Below the pieces are notes generated by a model. It made no database searches. It was not told where the DNA came from and was given only the letters and a program-made list of their open reading frames with translations. DNA of 7,365 nucleotides, taken from the NCBI GenBank assembly GCA_900548595.1, contig URLB01000101.1, positions 1 through 7,365 on the forward strand, read 5' to 3'. This DNA comes from an uncultured Eubacteriales bacterium. Its GTDB lineage: Bacteria; Bacillota; Clostridia; Lachnospirales; Anaerotignaceae. Shown here one piece after another: positions 1 to 5,783 of this stretch (the first letter of the stretch is position 1; every line of letters begins with the position of its first letter). The position numbers and the translations under genes were made by a program.

Positions 1-696
1 ATACTTTACACCTGCGCTGTCGGTATTATAACTTTCTATTGCTCTTAAAGCTTTACCCCTGTTTTCACCGATTAATTCTATAGCTTTATTAATATACTCC
101 CCATAGTCTGTATGGAATTTAACCTTTGTTTCTCCGTTTAAAACATCGTCCAATTTATCGAGAAATTCTTCAACTCCTATACCGTCCCTAGCGCTCATAG
201 GTATAACCGGAACGCCAAGTTCAGCGCTTAACGCTTCGCAATTTATATCTATTCCTTTGCTTTTCGCCTCGTCCATGAGGTTCACACATACAATAAGCCT
301 ATCCGTAACCTCGCTTATCTGAAGCACAAGGTTCAGATTCCTTTCCAGGCATGACGCTCCGCATACAACAGCAACTGCATCAGGAACATCTGAACATATA
401 AATTCACCGGCAACTTCTTCCTCAGCGGAATGAGCAGAAAGTGAATAACTTCCCGGCACATCGACAAATATATATCCATGGCCGTTGTGTTCTCTGTATC
501 CCTGTGCATTTGTTACGGTTTTTCCCGGCCAGTTGCCGGTATGCTGTTTCATTCCCGTTACGGCATTAAACAAAGTACTTTTTCCGACGTTTGGATTTCC
601 TGCCAAAGCAATAACTTTGTCGTCATAGTTGCGTTTTTTTATCACAAGGCCACTATCTTTCGCATATAATCCCGTGGAAGTATTAGTCAGTCCCAT
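1..696 (-). CDS. feoB: Ferrous iron transporter FeoB, N-terminal G domain (partial, truncated by window edge)
   Basis: FeoB is the inner-membrane Fe(II) transporter, with a cytosolic GTP-binding domain followed by a membrane channel domain. Only the first 232 codons are present, with no frameshift. All five G motifs are visible: G1 GNPNVGKS (residues 33-40), the switch I region around HTGNWPGKT (52-60), G3 DVPG (79-82), G4 NLMD (139-142) and G5 SAR (168-170). The roughly 25-residue lead beginning MGLTNTSTG is a style I associate with clostridial FeoB. The ATG at 696 has an AAAGGTG Shine-Dalgarno at 703-709. The start lies inside feoA, giving a 14-nt overlap and suggesting translational coupling. 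Residue 113 is Gly in VVCGASCLERN, where most FeoB proteins have Asp (VVDA-LERN). The membrane segments lie outside the window. Confidence 0.96.
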   Translation of the reverse strand, partial: MGLTNTSTGLYAKDSGLVIKKRNYDDKVIALAGNPNVGKSTLFNAVTGMKQHTGNWPGKTVTNAQGYREHNGHGYIFVDVPGSYSLSAHSAEEEVAGEFICSDVPDAVAVVCGASCLERNLNLVLQISEVTDRLIVCVNLMDEAKSKGIDINCEALSAELGVPVIPMSARDGIGVEEFLDKLDDVLNGETKVKFHTDYGEYINKAIELIGENRGKALRAIESYNTDSAGVKY

Positions 697-934
697 TTTC
701 CGCACCTTTCGACACATATATTTTTGACGCCTCTTCTTTGCGTATTGCGATAACCGCTCCGCATATATCATAGGCAACAGGATCTCCGAGAGGACTTTTA
801 AGAAGACATTTTACGGCGTTTCCCGGCACAAGACCGATATCTTGCAGACGTCTTCTTATGCTTCCTGCCGATTCAAGCCTTACTACATCGGCTTCATCGC
901 CTTCGCTCAGATCATTAAGGTGGCAGATCGTCAT
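683..934 (-). CDS. feoA: FeoA family ferrous iron transport accessory protein
   Basis: This is a small cytosolic SH3-like protein that works with FeoB in Fe(II) uptake. The 83-residue product matches the FeoA domain over its whole length: an opening LNDLSEGDEADVVRL, a central RRRLQDIGLVPGNAV, the hydrophobic strand pattern CLLKSPLGDPVAYDICG, and the closing AVIAIRKEEASKIYV. The frame is open from a TTG at 952 and has another ATG at 943, but AAAGGA at 944-949 is a good ribosome binding site only for the ATG at 934 (9-nt spacing), so I chose that start. It is the first gene of a feoA-feoB operon. Its 3' end overlaps the feoB start by 14 nt, and the feoB Shine-Dalgarno lies within it. Confidence 0.94.
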   Translation of the reverse strand: MTICHLNDLSEGDEADVVRLESAGSIRRRLQDIGLVPGNAVKCLLKSPLGDPVAYDICGAVIAIRKEEASKIYVSKGAENGTD

Positions 935-970
935 TTTTATCATTCCTTTCAAACGGTCTTTTTGTAATGC

Positions 971-1000
971 AGTATATGAAAGTTCTCCGTACTTTGTTAC
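971..1000 (-). promoter_or_regulatory. Putative feoAB promoter
   Basis: On the minus strand, TATACT (971-976) is preceded at 18 nt by GTAACA (995-1000, 4 of 6 matches to TTGACA). Transcription would start near 964, about 30 nt before the feoA ATG. No clear Fur-type palindrome overlaps it. The -10 is good and the -35 weak. Confidence 0.4.
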
Positions 1001-1006
1001 TCTGTG

Positions 1007-1035
1007 TTTACATACAATATATTTAAAGTTATAAT
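1007..1035 (+). promoter_or_regulatory. Putative promoter of the DUF2974 hydrolase gene
   Basis: TTTACA (1007-1012), a 17-nt spacer and a perfect TATAAT (1030-1035). The start would be near 1042, only about 16 nt before the ATG, so the leader holds little more than the AAGGAG ribosome binding site (1044-1049). Its -35 lies 6 bp from the -35 of the divergent feo promoter, so the two promoters sit back to back. Confidence 0.6.
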
Positions 1036-1057
1036 AATAATTGAAGGAGATGGTAAT

Positions 1058-2233
1058 ATGCCGAATATTCTTGACTACGTCGATTGGCGCGGTGATATAA
1101 CCTTTGATAAATCACCTTTTAACGATATAGACAATCTGATTTTTACACAGCTGTCGTATATAAACTTTGACGGTATTGTGCCCTCTTTTAACGAAAACGG
1201 CTCCATTAAATTATCAGATGCGGCAGATCGGTTTTTTCATGTCCACGGCGAAAATATCGATATGGGAATCCTTATTCCCGACAGCATTATCACTCTTTTA
1301 AAAAAGGTTTCATGCGCGCCTCGTTTTAAAGACCTTGCGCTGACAAAATATATAAACAAAATAAACTATGAAAATCCCCAGCAGTTTTCCGCCGTTACAA
1401 CGCTACTCGGAGACGGAAGCTTTCATATTGCTTTTAGGGGAACAGACGATACAATAGTCGGGTGGAAAGAAGATTTTAACATGGGTTTTATGTCTGCCGT
1501 TCCTTCACAGCTTGACGCAGTAAAATATGTTAATTCCGTTGCCGATGAAATTGACGGAAAAATAATTATAGGCGGTCATTCAAAGGGAGGAAATCTTGCC
1601 GTATACTCGGCGGTATATTGCAGCGATAATATCAAAAACCGTATTATAACGGTATATAATAACGACGGCCCCGGATTTTCCAAAAAAATATTGGATTCAG
1701 ACGAATATGCGGAAGTATCGGATAAAATAAAAACCATTATACCAGAATCGTCCGTAGTAGGTATACTTCTGGAGCATGAAGAAAAATTTATAATAGTAAA
1801 AAGTACGCAGAAAGGATTATTGCAGCATGACGCCTTTAGCTGGGAGCTTATCGGAACACAATTTCTCGCAGCCGAAGAACGTACCCAGTACAGTGAAATT
1901 TCCGACGCTGCGCTGAAAACATGGCTAAGTCAGATGGATACGGAAGAACGGACGCTTTTCGTAGATACTTTATTTGATATACTGCAAAGCACGGACGCAA
2001 AAACCCTTATGGATCTTAATGCAAACAAACTGGAAACCGCCATGTCTCTTATGAAAACAATTAAAAATCTTGACGATGACAAAAAAGCCGGAATGAATAA
2101 AATATTGGGAGAACTTTTTAAAGATAACGTAATGGCTGCCGTAAACACGGTTTTTAAGACCAAGGAAAAGCAGGAAAAAAAGAAGAAAAACGGCAAATAT
2201 ATTGTTCTTAAAAGAAAAAAACAGGCGGATTAA
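1058..2233 (+). CDS. DUF2974 (Mbeg1-like) alpha/beta-hydrolase, lipase-like
   Basis: The 391-residue product is a probable serine hydrolase of the DUF2974 family; substrate and role are unknown. The family-style opening is MPNILDYVDWRGDITF, followed by SPFNDIDNLIFTQLSYINFDGIVP. A lipase-like strand and oxyanion region reads AFRGTDD (125-131). The nucleophile elbow GGHSKGG (172-178) places the catalytic serine at 175. Asp203 (NNDGPGF) and His257 (LLQHDAFSW) are plausible triad partners, assigned by position and conservation only. Residues about 300-370 look helical, and the C-terminus is a very basic tail (KEKQEKKKKNGKYIVLKRKKQ). There is no signal peptide, so it is probably cytosolic. The frame also opens at a GTG at 1004, but AAGGAG at 1044-1049 fits the ATG at 1058 (8-nt spacing). 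It is monocistronic, with the stop codon in the loop of a terminator hairpin. Confidence 0.88.
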   Translation: MPNILDYVDWRGDITFDKSPFNDIDNLIFTQLSYINFDGIVPSFNENGSIKLSDAADRFFHVHGENIDMGILIPDSIITLLKKVSCAPRFKDLALTKYINKINYENPQQFSAVTTLLGDGSFHIAFRGTDDTIVGWKEDFNMGFMSAVPSQLDAVKYVNSVADEIDGKIIIGGHSKGGNLAVYSAVYCSDNIKNRIITVYNNDGPGFSKKILDSDEYAEVSDKIKTIIPESSVVGILLEHEEKFIIVKSTQKGLLQHDAFSWELIGTQFLAAEERTQYSEISDAALKTWLSQMDTEERTLFVDTLFDILQSTDAKTLMDLNANKLETAMSLMKTIKNLDDDKKAGMNKILGELFKDNVMAAVNTVFKTKEKQEKKKKNGKYIVLKRKKQAD

Positions 2234-2243
2234 ATCCGCCTGT
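2221..2243. terminator. Bidirectional intrinsic terminator with stop codon in the loop
   Basis: A perfect 10-bp stem, ACAGGCGGAT (2221-2230) with ATCCGCCTGT (2234-2243), encloses a 3-nt loop that is the TAA stop of the DUF2974 gene. On the plus strand CTTTTATCTT follows. On the minus strand the stem is followed by seven T residues, then CTTTT, a strong U-tract for the convergent DUF1836 gene, whose stop lies at 2247-2249. Confidence 0.85.
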
Positions 2244-2246
2244 CTT

Positions 2247-2750
2247 TTATCTTATAACCTTTTCCGCAAGTAATTTAAGCGCTATTGCCTTTGAAGAAAG
2301 TTCCAGAACGCCGTTTTCCTCGTCTATTTCATTTATCATACCGCCAATGTCTTCATTTACGGCCTTTTTAAAACTCCTTACAAAGCAATTATATGTTTTT
2401 ATTATACCCTGCTCATCATCAAAATCAGGCAGCATGTTTTTAATCATCGAAATACTGTAAATTTGTTTCATAACGCATACTATAACCAAATAGGCTATAT
2501 GCGTTTTGGAATATTTTTTCTTTACGGGGGCAGGCACAACTTTCATCTTCACATAATTATTTATCATGTTTTTTGTTATTTGTTCATTCTCCCCGTTTTC
2601 GTCTTTTATCATTCTCAAATATCCGTTCAGCAATATTATTACCTGATCCATATATAGATCCAATGCCGGCAAATCCTCCCATAAAGGTATTCCGGCTTTT
2701 TCTATATCATCGCTTACTTCCGAAAGTTTCAGCGCCATATTGTCATGCAT
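2247..2750 (-). CDS. DUF1836 family protein, MerR-like helix-turn-helix (putative regulator)
   Basis: The 167-residue product resembles the DUF1836 family, small Firmicute proteins whose function I do not know. Residues about 57-108 (from QITKNMINNYVK, through VVPAPVKKKYSKTHIAYL, to IYSISMIKNML) read like the winged helix-turn-helix of a MerR-type regulator: a recognition-like helix, a Pro-rich turn with a basic KKKYS, then two further helices. The N-terminal 50 residues are probably helical and the C-terminal third is acidic and helical, possibly a dimerisation part. No metal-binding or effector domain can be seen. The ATG at 2750 has a GGGAG ribosome binding site at 8-nt spacing. The gene is divergent from the hemolysin III gene, and local regulation of that gene is a reasonable guess but is not shown by the sequence. 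Confidence 0.8.
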   Translation of the reverse strand: MHDNMALKLSEVSDDIEKAGIPLWEDLPALDLYMDQVIILLNGYLRMIKDENGENEQITKNMINNYVKMKVVPAPVKKKYSKTHIAYLVIVCVMKQIYSISMIKNMLPDFDDEQGIIKTYNCFVRSFKKAVNEDIGGMINEIDEENGVLELSSKAIALKLLAEKVIR

Positions 2751-2772
2751 ATTATCATCTCCCGTTTAGTTT

Positions 2773-2801
2773 AGTATAACATGTGCTTTTTACATCCGCA
2801 A
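2773..2801 (-). promoter_or_regulatory. Putative promoter of the DUF1836 gene
   Basis: On the minus strand, TATACT (2773-2778) is preceded by an upstream TG one base away (extended -10) and by TTGCGG (2796-2801) at 17 nt. The leader to the ATG would be about 15-20 nt. A copy of the TACATAGTA motif begins immediately upstream, at 2802. Confidence 0.5.
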
Positions 2802-2883
2802 TACATAGTATTAAATATCAGTTTATTTGGTATTTTATATTGACTTATGGTTACAATAGCTATATAGTATTAATTACTATGTA
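2802..2883. repeat. Repeated ATAGTATTAA / TACATAGTA motif between divergent genes
   Basis: ATAGTATTAA occurs at 2805-2814 and 2864-2873. The 9-mer TACATAGTA (2802-2810) is repeated inverted as TACTATGTA (2875-2883). The second site forms ATAGTA-N5-TACTAT (2864-2880), lying over the -10 and start of the plus-strand promoter. The first site abuts the -35 of the minus-strand promoter. This arrangement is typical of operators, but no regulator is proven. Confidence 0.4.
2840..2868 (+). promoter_or_regulatory. Putative promoter of the hemolysin III family gene
   Basis: TTGACT (2840-2845), a 17-nt spacer and TATAGT (2863-2868), with a start near 2875 and an untranslated leader of roughly 88 nt. 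A second TATAAT at 2938-2943 has no good -35 at the proper distance (TTGTCC is only 12 nt away) and would start transcription on the ribosome binding site, so I prefer the first. Confidence 0.55.
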
Positions 2884-2962
2884 ATATGGTTTCATTGTTT
2901 AGATTCTGCCTTTTAAGTTTTGTCCAAAATATATTGATATAATTTTATAAGGAGTGTTTTTC

Positions 2963-3634
2963 ATGACAGTAATCGCACTTAAATCAAGAGCGTTGCCAAA
3001 CTATACAAAATCCGAAGAAATAGTAAACAGCGCTTCTCACGCTGTCGGAGTTGTTTTCGGCATATTCGTGCTTATAACATGTTTAATAAATTCATCGAAC
3101 ATTGCAGGCAGAACAGGAAGCATAGTATATGGGCTGTCTATGATACTTTTATACGCAACATCAAGCATATACCACGGTATCAATCCGAAAAACCTGCTTG
3201 CAAAGCAAGTATTCAGAATAATGGATCACTGTACAATAAACGTTTTGATAGCCGGAACATATACCCCTGTAATACTTAATGTCATATATCCCTCTAACCC
3301 AACCGAGGCGATATTGATACTTATCGGAATATGGGCGGCGGCCATATTCGGTATTGTCTTAACGGCTGTCGATCTTCAAAAATACGCCAAACTGTCCATG
3401 GCTTGTTATATAGTAATGGGTTGGTTCGCAATTTTTCTTATGAAGCCTCTTTTTTATGCTATCGGAATTAACGGCATACTGCTTCTTGTAGGCGGCGGAA
3501 TCAGCTATACCGTGGGCGCCGTACTGTATGTAATAGGAAAGAAAAAAAGATATATACATTCTGTATTCCATGTGTTTGTGCTTTTGGGAACACTTCTGCA
3601 TTATATTTGCATAATAAATTATGTAATATCTTGA
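2963..3634 (+). CDS. Hemolysin III / PAQR family integral membrane protein
   Basis: The 223-residue product is a multi-pass membrane protein of the HlyIII/YqfA branch of the PAQR superfamily (distant kin of adiponectin receptors). About seven hydrophobic segments can be seen. The conserved residues that bind zinc in characterised PAQR proteins are present: S67-x3-H71 (SSIYH), Asp88 in MDHCTINVLIAGTYTP, and H199-x3-H203 (HSVFH) near the last segment. The early E-x-x-N-x-x-SH-x-x-G signature (residues 19-29) is also there. The family name comes from a Bacillus cereus hemolysin assay; haemolytic function should not be assumed, and a hydrolase or membrane-homeostasis role is equally possible. AAGGAG (2949-2954) places the start at the ATG at 2963 (8-nt spacing) rather than the GTG at 2954, which lies inside the ribosome binding site. 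Confidence 0.92.
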   Translation: MTVIALKSRALPNYTKSEEIVNSASHAVGVVFGIFVLITCLINSSNIAGRTGSIVYGLSMILLYATSSIYHGINPKNLLAKQVFRIMDHCTINVLIAGTYTPVILNVIYPSNPTEAILILIGIWAAAIFGIVLTAVDLQKYAKLSMACYIVMGWFAIFLMKPLFYAIGINGILLLVGGGISYTVGAVLYVIGKKKRYIHSVFHVFVLLGTLLHYICIINYVIS

Positions 3635-3643
3635 TATAGCTTA

Positions 3644-3684
3644 AAAGCCGATGACGACCCTATTTGTATTCAATCATCGGCTTT
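3644..3684. terminator. Bidirectional terminator between hemolysin III gene and asnB
   Basis: An 11-bp stem, AAAGCCGATGA (3644-3654) with TCATCGGCTTT (3674-3684), closes a 19-nt loop. It lies between two convergent stop codons. Short T-runs follow on both strands (CTTTCATTT on plus, CTTTT on minus), so it can act for both genes, although neither U-tract is strong. Confidence 0.7.
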
Positions 3685-3691
3685 CATTTAA

Positions 3692-5272
3692 TTAAATTCC
3701 GCTCGCTCCGTAGTTAGACAATACCCTTGCCGAAGGATCATTAACATCGCAGCCTTTCCACTCGCGGTTCGGCATCCAAAAATCCTTTACCATTTCAGCC
3801 TGTCCCTCATAATATTTTTCGAAAATCTCTCTATACAGCAACGCTTCCTTTGTAAAAGGTATAGCAAAATTATATTTTTTGCATTTTTCGTCAAACTGTT
3901 CATCTGTATAAATCGATTCCGCATATTCTTTAAGGTCGTCGACCATAGAATGTCCCACTGCATCGGAAAATGCAGCTTTTTCTCTGTATAATATATTATC
4001 GGGAAGAATATTGCCTTCAAAAGCATGTCTCAGCAAATATTTACCTTTGTTATATTTGTTCATCTTTATTTCCGGATCAATGCTCATTACATATCTGACA
4101 AAATCCAAATCTCCGAAAGGAACCCTTGCCTCAAGCGAGTTTACAGATATACATCTGTCGGCGCGAAGAACATCGTACATATAAAGTTCGTCAACACGTT
4201 TCTTTGCTTCCTTTTGGAATTCCTCTGCATTGGGCGCAAAGTCCGTATACTTGTATCCAAAAAGTTCGTCTGAAATTTCACCTGTAAGCAAAACGCGGAT
4301 ATCAGTATTTTCATGGATATATTTACACACAAGAAACATACCTATGCTTGCCCTTATCGTAGTAATATCGTATGTACCCGTTGCGGATATAACCGTTTCC
4401 AAAGCGTTAATAACGTCATCTTTTGATATTATTACCTCCGTATGCTCGCTTCCGATATAATCGGCAACCTCTCTTGCATATTTTAAATCTATTGCGTCTT
4501 TATCCATTCCTATGGCAAAAGTTTTTATCGGCTTATCTATCATTCCGGCGGAAACGGCGCACACAAGAGAACTGTCCAATCCTCCGCTGAGCAAAAAACC
4601 GAGAGGTGCGTCTGAATCCAATCTTTTTTTAATTCCCATCTCTAACTTGCTGCGGATTTTTTTACAAGCCGTTTCAATATCGTCTCCACTATATTGTTTA
4701 ACAGAAGTTATATCGCTGTATTTTATAAACTTTCCATCCATATAATAAAAACCCGGCGGAAACGGAAACACCTTTTCAACAAGTCCGACAAGGTTTTTTG
4801 CCTCACTGGCAAACACTATGGAAGAGTCTTCACTAAGATAGCCGTAAAATAAAGGTCTTATTCCTATAGGATCCCTTGCCGCAATATACTTATCTTTTTC
4901 TCCGTCATAGATTATCATTGCAAATTCCGCGTCCAGCATTTTAAACATATCTACTCCGTATTCCCTATACATGGGCAGTATTATTTCACAGTCAGAGCCG
5001 CTTTTAAATTTATACTTTTCACTCAGTTTATCTTTTAAAGAACGAAAACAATAGATTTCTCCATTGCAAACAACAGCGTCTTTTCCCATTGTAAAAGGCT
5101 GCATACCGCTTTCTGTAAGTTCCATTATCGCAAGACGATGAAAGCATAAGTATCCTGTCTCCGTTTCTATTATGCGAGACATATCCGGTCCTCTGGAAAC
5201 AGTCCTGTCAAAAAACTCCTTAAAATCATCACACTTTAATTTTTTTGTTGTAAGTCCCATTATCGAGCACAT
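3692..5272 (-). CDS. asnB: Asparagine synthase (glutamine-hydrolysing)
   Basis: This cytosolic enzyme converts aspartate, glutamine and ATP to asparagine, glutamate, AMP and pyrophosphate. The N-terminal class II amidotransferase domain (about 1-190) starts with the nucleophile Cys2 after Met removal (MCSIMG). It has RGPD (27-30), Arg46, the NGE motif (70-72) and Asp94 (SGSDCE). The C-terminal synthetase domain has the pyrophosphate loop SGGLDSS (229-235), TYDITTIRAS, the GEISDELFGY motif, SLEARVPF and Lys432 (YREKAAFSD). It ends in the C-terminal tail YGASG. At 526 residues it is slightly shorter than E. coli AsnB (554). The frame continues 11 codons upstream to 5305, but the catalytic Cys must follow the initiator and GGAGG (5281-5285) fits the ATG at 5272. 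Expression is probably controlled by the tRNA-Asn T-box leader. It is divergent from glnA. Confidence 0.97.
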   Translation of the reverse strand: MCSIMGLTTKKLKCDDFKEFFDRTVSRGPDMSRIIETETGYLCFHRLAIMELTESGMQPFTMGKDAVVCNGEIYCFRSLKDKLSEKYKFKSGSDCEIILPMYREYGVDMFKMLDAEFAMIIYDGEKDKYIAARDPIGIRPLFYGYLSEDSSIVFASEAKNLVGLVEKVFPFPPGFYYMDGKFIKYSDITSVKQYSGDDIETACKKIRSKLEMGIKKRLDSDAPLGFLLSGGLDSSLVCAVSAGMIDKPIKTFAIGMDKDAIDLKYAREVADYIGSEHTEVIISKDDVINALETVISATGTYDITTIRASIGMFLVCKYIHENTDIRVLLTGEISDELFGYKYTDFAPNAEEFQKEAKKRVDELYMYDVLRADRCISVNSLEARVPFGDLDFVRYVMSIDPEIKMNKYNKGKYLLRHAFEGNILPDNILYREKAAFSDAVGHSMVDDLKEYAESIYTDEQFDEKCKKYNFAIPFTKEALLYREIFEKYYEGQAEMVKDFWMPNREWKGCDVNDPSARVLSNYGASGI

Positions 5273-5295
5273 AAAAAACACCTCCGAATTATTAC

Positions 5296-5334
5296 GCAGC
5301 TTCATACTAAAGAAATTTTAGGACGAATAGCTGC
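5296..5334 (-). promoter_or_regulatory. Hairpin competing with the T-box antiterminator (atypical expression platform)
   Basis: GCAGCT (5334-5329) pairs with AGCTGC (5301-5296). TCGT (5326-5323) pairs with ATGA (5305-5302), and CTAAA (5321-5317) with TTTAG (5311-5307), closing an ATTTC loop. The 15-bp hairpin uses the 3' arm of the antiterminator, so the two exclude each other, as expected for a T-box. No U-tract follows; the next bases lead directly into the GGAGG Shine-Dalgarno at 5285-5281 and then six T residues at 5278-5273. Confidence 0.5.
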
Positions 5335-5543
5335 TGATCCGCGGTGCCACCTAATTTACTGTCAAAACAGTCTCTTCGGATTCTGACAAATCCTAACGGC
5401 TTAACGCGCCGTATACGCCTCGCCTACTTATAAAAATGTTCGGCTAAGTGCTCCGAAGTGTTATTCATCCGGTATCTTGCACGGAGTTTCCACTATTCTC
5501 CGCTCACTGTGGCAGACCCTCCGGATTACTTCTCTTCATCTTG
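5318..5543 (-). ncRNA. T-box riboswitch, tRNA-Asn specific, controlling asnB
   Basis: The transcribed leader shows T-box landmarks in order. Stem I begins with GATGAAGAGAAGTA (5540-5527), a GA/K-turn and S-turn type base. The lower helix CCGGAG/CTTCGG flanks the specifier loop, and an apical hairpin CGGAG/CTCCG closes a loop containing GTGGAA. Further hairpins ACGGC/GCCGT and GGATT/AATCC follow. The T-box core AGGTGGCACCGCGG lies at 5352-5339. The specifier triplet reads AAC (5462-5460), an Asn codon. The bulge reads UGGC (5349-5346), complementary to the GCCA end expected of tRNA-Asn with discriminator G. Both agree with asnB downstream. The antiterminator pairs AGG...GCGGAT with ATTCGT...CCT (3' arm 5328-5320). 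Confidence 0.93.
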
Positions 5544-5580
5544 GCATTTAAAAATTTAAGTTGGAGTATTTATTGTTGCT

Positions 5581-5593
5581 GTGTATGATACAC
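5581..5593. repeat. 13-nt perfect palindrome over the asnB -10 box
   Basis: GTGTAT, a central base, then ATACAC. A repressor or activator binding here would act directly on polymerase access at the -10. The -10 hexamer itself contributes half of the palindrome, so part of the symmetry may be coincidental. Confidence 0.35.
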
Positions 5594-5613
5594 CACTGTT
5601 TTCATCATGTCAA
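5585..5613 (-). promoter_or_regulatory. Promoter of the asnB T-box transcript
   Basis: On the minus strand there is a perfect TTGACA (5608-5613), a 17-nt spacer and TATCAT (5585-5590). Transcription would begin near 5578, some 35 nt before the base of T-box stem I. The -10 box lies within a 13-nt palindrome, GTGTAT-C-ATACAC (5581-5593). Confidence 0.75.
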
Positions 5614-5741
5614 TACATTTTTTAAAATAAAATAAATATTAATATTTATAATACTTCTGTTGCAAAATATTTTTACATAAAGCATATATTTCTCTTATTT
5701 CATACAGCGTAAATTTTTAATTTTTATATATTAACTGCATA
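5614..5741. other. AT-rich spacer between asnB and glnA promoters
   Basis: About 130 bp lying between the two divergent -35 boxes, almost wholly A and T. No open reading frame or RNA gene can be supported. It contains a perfect 18-nt palindrome, ATAAATATT-AATATTTAT (5632-5649). The stretch could serve as UP-element-like DNA or as a site for a nitrogen regulator; the sequence alone does not decide. Confidence 0.4.
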
Positions 5742-5770
5742 TTGACATAAGTTTGTTATTAATATATAAT
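5742..5770 (+). promoter_or_regulatory. glnA promoter, perfect consensus
   Basis: TTGACA (5742-5747), exactly 17 nt, TATAAT (5765-5770): a full match to the housekeeping sigma consensus. Transcription would start near 5777, leaving a leader of about 104 nt. Such a strong promoter would be expected to need downstream or repressor control. Confidence 0.85.
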
Positions 5771-5783
5771 TAGTTCATTATTA

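Noticed and set aside
935..1057. Fur box controlling feoAB
   Set aside because: A run of ATAAT repeats at 1031-1040 recalls Fur half-sites, but there is no inverted 19-bp consensus and it lies nearer the divergent gene's -10 than the feo promoter.
1930..2196. Open frame on the minus strand inside the DUF2974 gene (88 codons)
   Set aside because: It is antisense to a well-supported gene, its protein is biased (phenylalanine-rich stretch from the lysine codons opposite), and there is no ribosome binding site.
2963..3634. Calling the PAQR protein a hemolysin or virulence factor
   Set aside because: The family name is historical; the sequence shows only a membrane protein with conserved zinc-ligand residues.
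4025..4745. Several plus-strand open frames of 76-82 codons opposite asnB
   Set aside because: They are shadows of the asnB reading frame, with overlapping starts, no ribosome binding sites and no family resemblance.
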